Of a stretch of DNA of 8,583 nt, positions 6,615 to 8,583 are shown piece by piece. Source of the DNA: Paracoccaceae bacterium (GTDB lineage: Bacteria; Pseudomonadota; Alphaproteobacteria; Rhodobacterales; Rhodobacteraceae). Numbering within the stretch: position 1 is the first letter of the stretch; each line of letters starts with the position of its first letter. The position numbers were made by a program, and so were the translations under genes. The DNA lies in NCBI GenBank assembly GCA_019090405.1, contig JAHRVZ010000077.1, forward strand, positions 1 through 8,583. The letters run 5' to 3'. A model generated the notes under the pieces. That model worked only from the letters and a program-made list of their open reading frames with translations, ran no database searches and was not told the DNA's origin.

Positions 6615-7804
6615 GTCACCGTTTTCCGGATCTTGTAGTCCGGACGATCCCATAGTTTTTCGGTCATGACTCGGGTTATTCTTTTAACTGCTGTGTGAAC
6701 GTCAGTCTCGTCGATGTACAAGGGGGCAAAGCCAAAGCGCAACAAGTCAGGCGCGCGAAAGTCGCCGATTACGCCTTCGGCTATGATGGCCTGCATAGCT
6801 GCATAGCCATGTTTGAACTGAAACGACACCTGACTGCCACGTTTGGTTCCGTCACGCGGGCTGGCAAGGGTCAGCATCGGGCAGGCGGCCTCGATTTCAG
6901 TGATGAACAGGTCGGTCAGTTTGATTGAGCGGGCGCGCACATCGGTCATGTCGGCCATATCCCAAACATCCAATGCGGTCTCAAGCGCGGCCATTTGAAT
7001 AACCGATGGGGTGCCAACGCGCATACGTTCAACTCCGACTGCCGGGTCATAGGCCAGATCAAAGGCAAACGGCGATTCGTGCCCCTGCCAGCCTGACAAG
7101 ACCGGGTTGATAGTTTCGCTGTGTCGGGGGGAAACGTAGATAAAGGCGGGGGCACCGGGGCCACCGTTGAGGTATTTATATGTGCAGCCAACGGCAAAGT
7201 CTGCATTACAGCCAGCGACATCGACCGGAATGGCACCTGCCGTATGGGCCAAATCCCAGATTGTAAGTGCGCCGACATTATGGGCCTTGGTGGTCAGGTC
7301 GGCCATATCGTGCAGGCGGCCAGTTCGGTAATCTGCCTCAGTCAGCATCACGACGGCGACATCATCGGTAATGGCGTCTTTGATGTCTTCGGGGGCCACG
7401 ACACGCAGTTCATGCCCCTTATCCAGCGTGCGTATCAGACCCTGTGCCATATAGAGATCAGTGGGAAAGTTGCCGCTATCGGACAGGATGACCCGCCGGT
7501 CAGGGCGCAAATCCAATGCGGCGGCCAACGCCTGATAGACCTTTATCGACAGCGTATCTCCCAAAGCGACATGTCCGGGTTCCGCCCCGATCAAGCCAGC
7601 AATCCGGTCCCCCAAAACCATCGGTTGCACCATCCAGCCAGACAGGTTCCAACTGGTAATCAGCATTTCACCCCATTCTTTGGTCAGCATGTCTGCAACG
7701 CGCGCCGGAGCAGCCTTGGGTAGGGGACCAAGCGAATTGCCATCAAGATACACCATGCCCACTGGCAGATTGAACATTGCCTTGGTGGCGGTGAAATCAG
7801 TCAT
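6611..7804 (-). CDS. kynU: Kynureninase
   Basis: This PLP-dependent enzyme cleaves L-kynurenine to anthranilate and L-alanine (and 3-hydroxykynurenine to 3-hydroxyanthranilate) in tryptophan degradation in the cytosol. The 397-residue length is typical of bacterial KynU. Visible features in order: YLDGNSLGPLPK near residue 20; SGNFPTD in the cofactor region; D184 and H187 in IWDLAHTAGA, where D184 contacts the pyridine nitrogen; and the Schiff-base lysine K210 in GCTYKYLNGGPGAPAF. GTPSVIQMAALETAL and the C-terminal LRFGFAPLYI are also characteristic. The start at 7802-7804 has only a weak GAG eight bases upstream. A promoter with a 17-base spacer lies just before it. It is first in a two-gene unit with the GNAT gene. 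No kynA (tryptophan dioxygenase) or kynB (formamidase) is in the window. Confidence 0.97.
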   Translation of the reverse strand: MTDFTATKAMFNLPVGMVYLDGNSLGPLPKAAPARVADMLTKEWGEMLITSWNLSGWMVQPMVLGDRIAGLIGAEPGHVALGDTLSIKVYQALAAALDLRPDRRVILSDSGNFPTDLYMAQGLIRTLDKGHELRVVAPEDIKDAITDDVAVVMLTEADYRTGRLHDMADLTTKAHNVGALTIWDLAHTAGAIPVDVAGCNADFAVGCTYKYLNGGPGAPAFIYVSPRHSETINPVLSGWQGHESPFAFDLAYDPAVGVERMRVGTPSVIQMAALETALDVWDMADMTDVRARSIKLTDLFITEIEAACPMLTLASPRDGTKRGSQVSFQFKHGYAAMQAIIAEGVIGDFRAPDLLRFGFAPLYIDETDVHTAVKRITRVMTEKLWDRPDYKIRKTVT

Positions 7805-7830
7805 GGGAATATCTCAGTAAATATTTCAGA

Positions 7831-7859
7831 ATTAGAATGATTATTCTGGACCTAACCAA
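7831..7859 (-). promoter_or_regulatory. kynU: kynU promoter
   Basis: Read on the minus strand, TTGGTT (7854-7859) and TCTAAT (7831-7836) are separated by exactly 17 bases. The -10 matches TATAAT at five of six positions and the -35 at three of six. Transcription would start near 7824, giving a leader of about 20 bases. A weak -35 would fit a regulated promoter. Confidence 0.5.
7834..7847. promoter_or_regulatory. kynU: Palindromic operator candidate overlapping the kynU -10
   Basis: AGAAT-GATT-ATTCT is a 5-bp inverted repeat with a 4-base centre. It overlaps part of the -10 and lies in the spacer, so a bound protein would block RNA polymerase. The surrounding TAGAATGATTATTCTG resembles the Lrp consensus YAGHAWATTWTDCTR with one extra base. 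Kynurenine genes in Pseudomonas are controlled by the Lrp-type regulator KynR, so an Lrp/AsnC regulator is a reasonable guess. CAGAAT at 7827-7832 is an additional half-site. Confidence 0.4.
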
Positions 7860-7870
7860 ACTTTGAGAGG

Positions 7871-7928
7871 CTGTCCAATATAGAACGCTGGCGTTCTTGC
7901 TGTCCAATATAGAACGCTGGCGTTCTTG
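7871..7928. repeat. 29-bp perfect tandem duplication, each copy with a 16-bp palindrome
   Basis: Two identical 29-base units, 7871-7899 and 7900-7928, lie head to tail, beginning CTGTCCAATATAG. The match continues for CTG into a partial third copy before diverging. Each unit contains the perfect palindrome AGAACGCTGGCGTTCT (7882-7897 and 7911-7926). The block lies between kynU and the divergent methyltransferase gene, about 70-125 bases upstream of the kynU start and about 75-130 bases upstream of the methyltransferase start. It could be a duplicated operator or a replication-slippage product. Confidence 0.9.
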
Positions 7929-8001
7929 CTGGTGAGTTTTATATAGAGCAAAGTTGCTGCGGATATTGGCCCGACGTGACAAAACGAAAAAATGGAGGCA
8001 A

Positions 8002-8460
8002 ATGGAAAACATGAAACGCATTGATGTACCGCCGGTCTGGCTTATTGGGTTTGTCATTCTGGCCTGGCTGCAATCGCGATATTTCCCGATGGGGCTGAAC
8101 TTTGGAGGCGGATTGTCGGACCTGCTTGCCGGATTGTTGATCGGAGGCGGTATCATTCTGACCGCATTGGCCGTTGTCGAATTTCGCAAACATTCTACAA
8201 CCATCCATCCGCATGGCACGCCTGCCAGCCTGATCCGCTCGGGCATTTTTAAACGCTCGCGGAATCCGATCTATCTGGCGAATGTGCTGATCCTGTCCGG
8301 GTTGATACTGCTGTTTGATGCCGTGCTTGCGCTGCCATTGATCCCGATCTTTGTCTGGGTTCTTGAAACTCGGTTCATCGTTGTCGAAGAAAGCCGTTTG
8401 CGCCGGGAATTTCGCGCTGATTTTGCACGCTACGAGAAACAAACACGTCGTTGGCTGTAG
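8002..8460 (+). CDS. Small integral-membrane methyltransferase (isoprenylcysteine carboxyl methyltransferase / PEMT-like)
   Basis: A 152-residue inner-membrane protein with about four hydrophobic segments (roughly residues 11-29, 41-59, 90-105 and 107-127). The family signature is present: SGIFKRSRNPIYLAN (80-94) and a C-terminal EESRLRREF...YEKQTRRWL (129-152) with the paired acidic residues E129 and E130. In eukaryotic ICMT and bacterial PEMT-like relatives these regions bind S-adenosylmethionine. Bacterial members mostly have unknown acceptors, so no substrate is assigned. The frame is open back to a TTG at 7954, but GGAGG at 7994-7998 points to ATG 8002 (three-base spacing) or ATG 8011 (twelve-base spacing); both are off the optimum, and 8002 is chosen. 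It is divergent from kynU. No clear promoter was found, though TATATA at 7940-7945 might serve as a -10 without a matching -35. Confidence 0.88.
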   Translation: MENMKRIDVPPVWLIGFVILAWLQSRYFPMGLNFGGGLSDLLAGLLIGGGIILTALAVVEFRKHSTTIHPHGTPASLIRSGIFKRSRNPIYLANVLILSGLILLFDAVLALPLIPIFVWVLETRFIVVEESRLRREFRADFARYEKQTRRWL

Positions 8461-8501
8461 TGTTTGCCTCACATTATTATGATTGCGCTACCGGTGGTTG
8501 C

Positions 8502-8583
8502 TCAATCGGGTTGCGCATTGTAGTTCAAATACCAACGTAAAAAATCGAGCGGCGGTATCGACGCCAGTATCAAAGCCAGTATC
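8502..8583 (-). CDS. C-terminal end of an unidentified gene running off the window
   Basis: On the minus strand a frame is open from the window edge to a TGA at 8502-8504, giving 26 residues. It is a hydrophobic run followed by LDFLRWYLNYNAQPD, which looks like the end of a membrane protein. Another minus frame also stays open, to the TAG just beyond (8489-8491), but its peptide looks less natural. The gene would be convergent with the methyltransferase, 41 bases from its stop. No family is recognised. Confidence 0.45.
   Translation of the reverse strand, partial: ILALILASIPPLDFLRWYLNYNAQPD

Noticed and set aside
7882..7926. LexA (SOS) boxes in the tandem palindromes, because of GAAC...GTTC
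   Set aside because: The spacing is GAAC-N6-GTTC in inverted orientation. The alphaproteobacterial box is a direct repeat GTTC-N7-GTTC and the Gram-positive one is CGAAC-N4-GTTCG; neither fits.
7871..7928. Minimal CRISPR array
   Set aside because: The two 29-base copies are directly adjacent with no spacers, and no cas gene is present.
7939..8472. Long minus-strand open frames opposite the methyltransferase
   Set aside because: The plus-strand frame has clear family motifs and membrane segments. The minus-strand translations are Gln/Arg/Pro-rich, low in hydrophobic structure, and match nothing.

Overview
This looks like ordinary chromosomal DNA from an alphaproteobacterium, most likely a Rhodobacteraceae/Roseobacter-group member of moderate GC. 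That placement is inferred from the style of the malate synthase G, PepN and kynureninase proteins, the GC-rich perfect hairpin after glcB, and GC-rich hairpins followed by a GTGRATATT motif between genes. No 16S or other marker gene is present to prove it.

Layout: (1) 1-276 holds an open frame without a start codon that looks like the 3' remnant of a gene. (2) pepN (aminopeptidase N) fills 277-2811 on the minus strand. (3) A divergent intergenic region (2812-3022) carries a hairpin element, a 12-bp palindrome and a GTATAC-centred operator candidate. (4) glcB (malate synthase G) runs 3023-5161 on the plus strand and ends in a strong hairpin. (5) A 200-bp spacer with a second, two-tier inverted repeat leads to a class I glutamine amidotransferase-like hydrolase of the gamma-glutamyl-GABA hydrolase family (5362-6141). 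(6) Convergent to it, and only two bases away, is a minus-strand pair: kynU (kynureninase, 6611-7804) followed by a GNAT acetyltransferase (6144-6614) whose start overlaps the kynU stop as ATGA. (7) A divergent intergenic region (7805-8001) has a well-spaced kynU promoter overlapped by a palindrome, plus a 29-bp perfect tandem duplication in which each copy holds a 16-bp palindrome. (8) A small membrane methyltransferase of the isoprenylcysteine/phospholipid methyltransferase type follows on the plus strand (8002-8460). (9) The last 82 bases probably encode the C-terminus of a convergent gene that runs off the window.

The genes are metabolic housekeeping: peptide turnover, glyoxylate plus acetyl-CoA to malate, hydrolysis of gamma-glutamyl compounds, and tryptophan/kynurenine breakdown. 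Apart from the coupled kynU-GNAT pair they do not form one pathway. I found no mobile element, CRISPR array, RNA gene, phage gene or defence system, and nothing that amounts to a new multi-gene system. The parts most worth a second look are the non-coding ones: the kynU promoter/operator with its tandem palindromes, the structured spacer before the hydrolase, and the start-less frame at the left edge.
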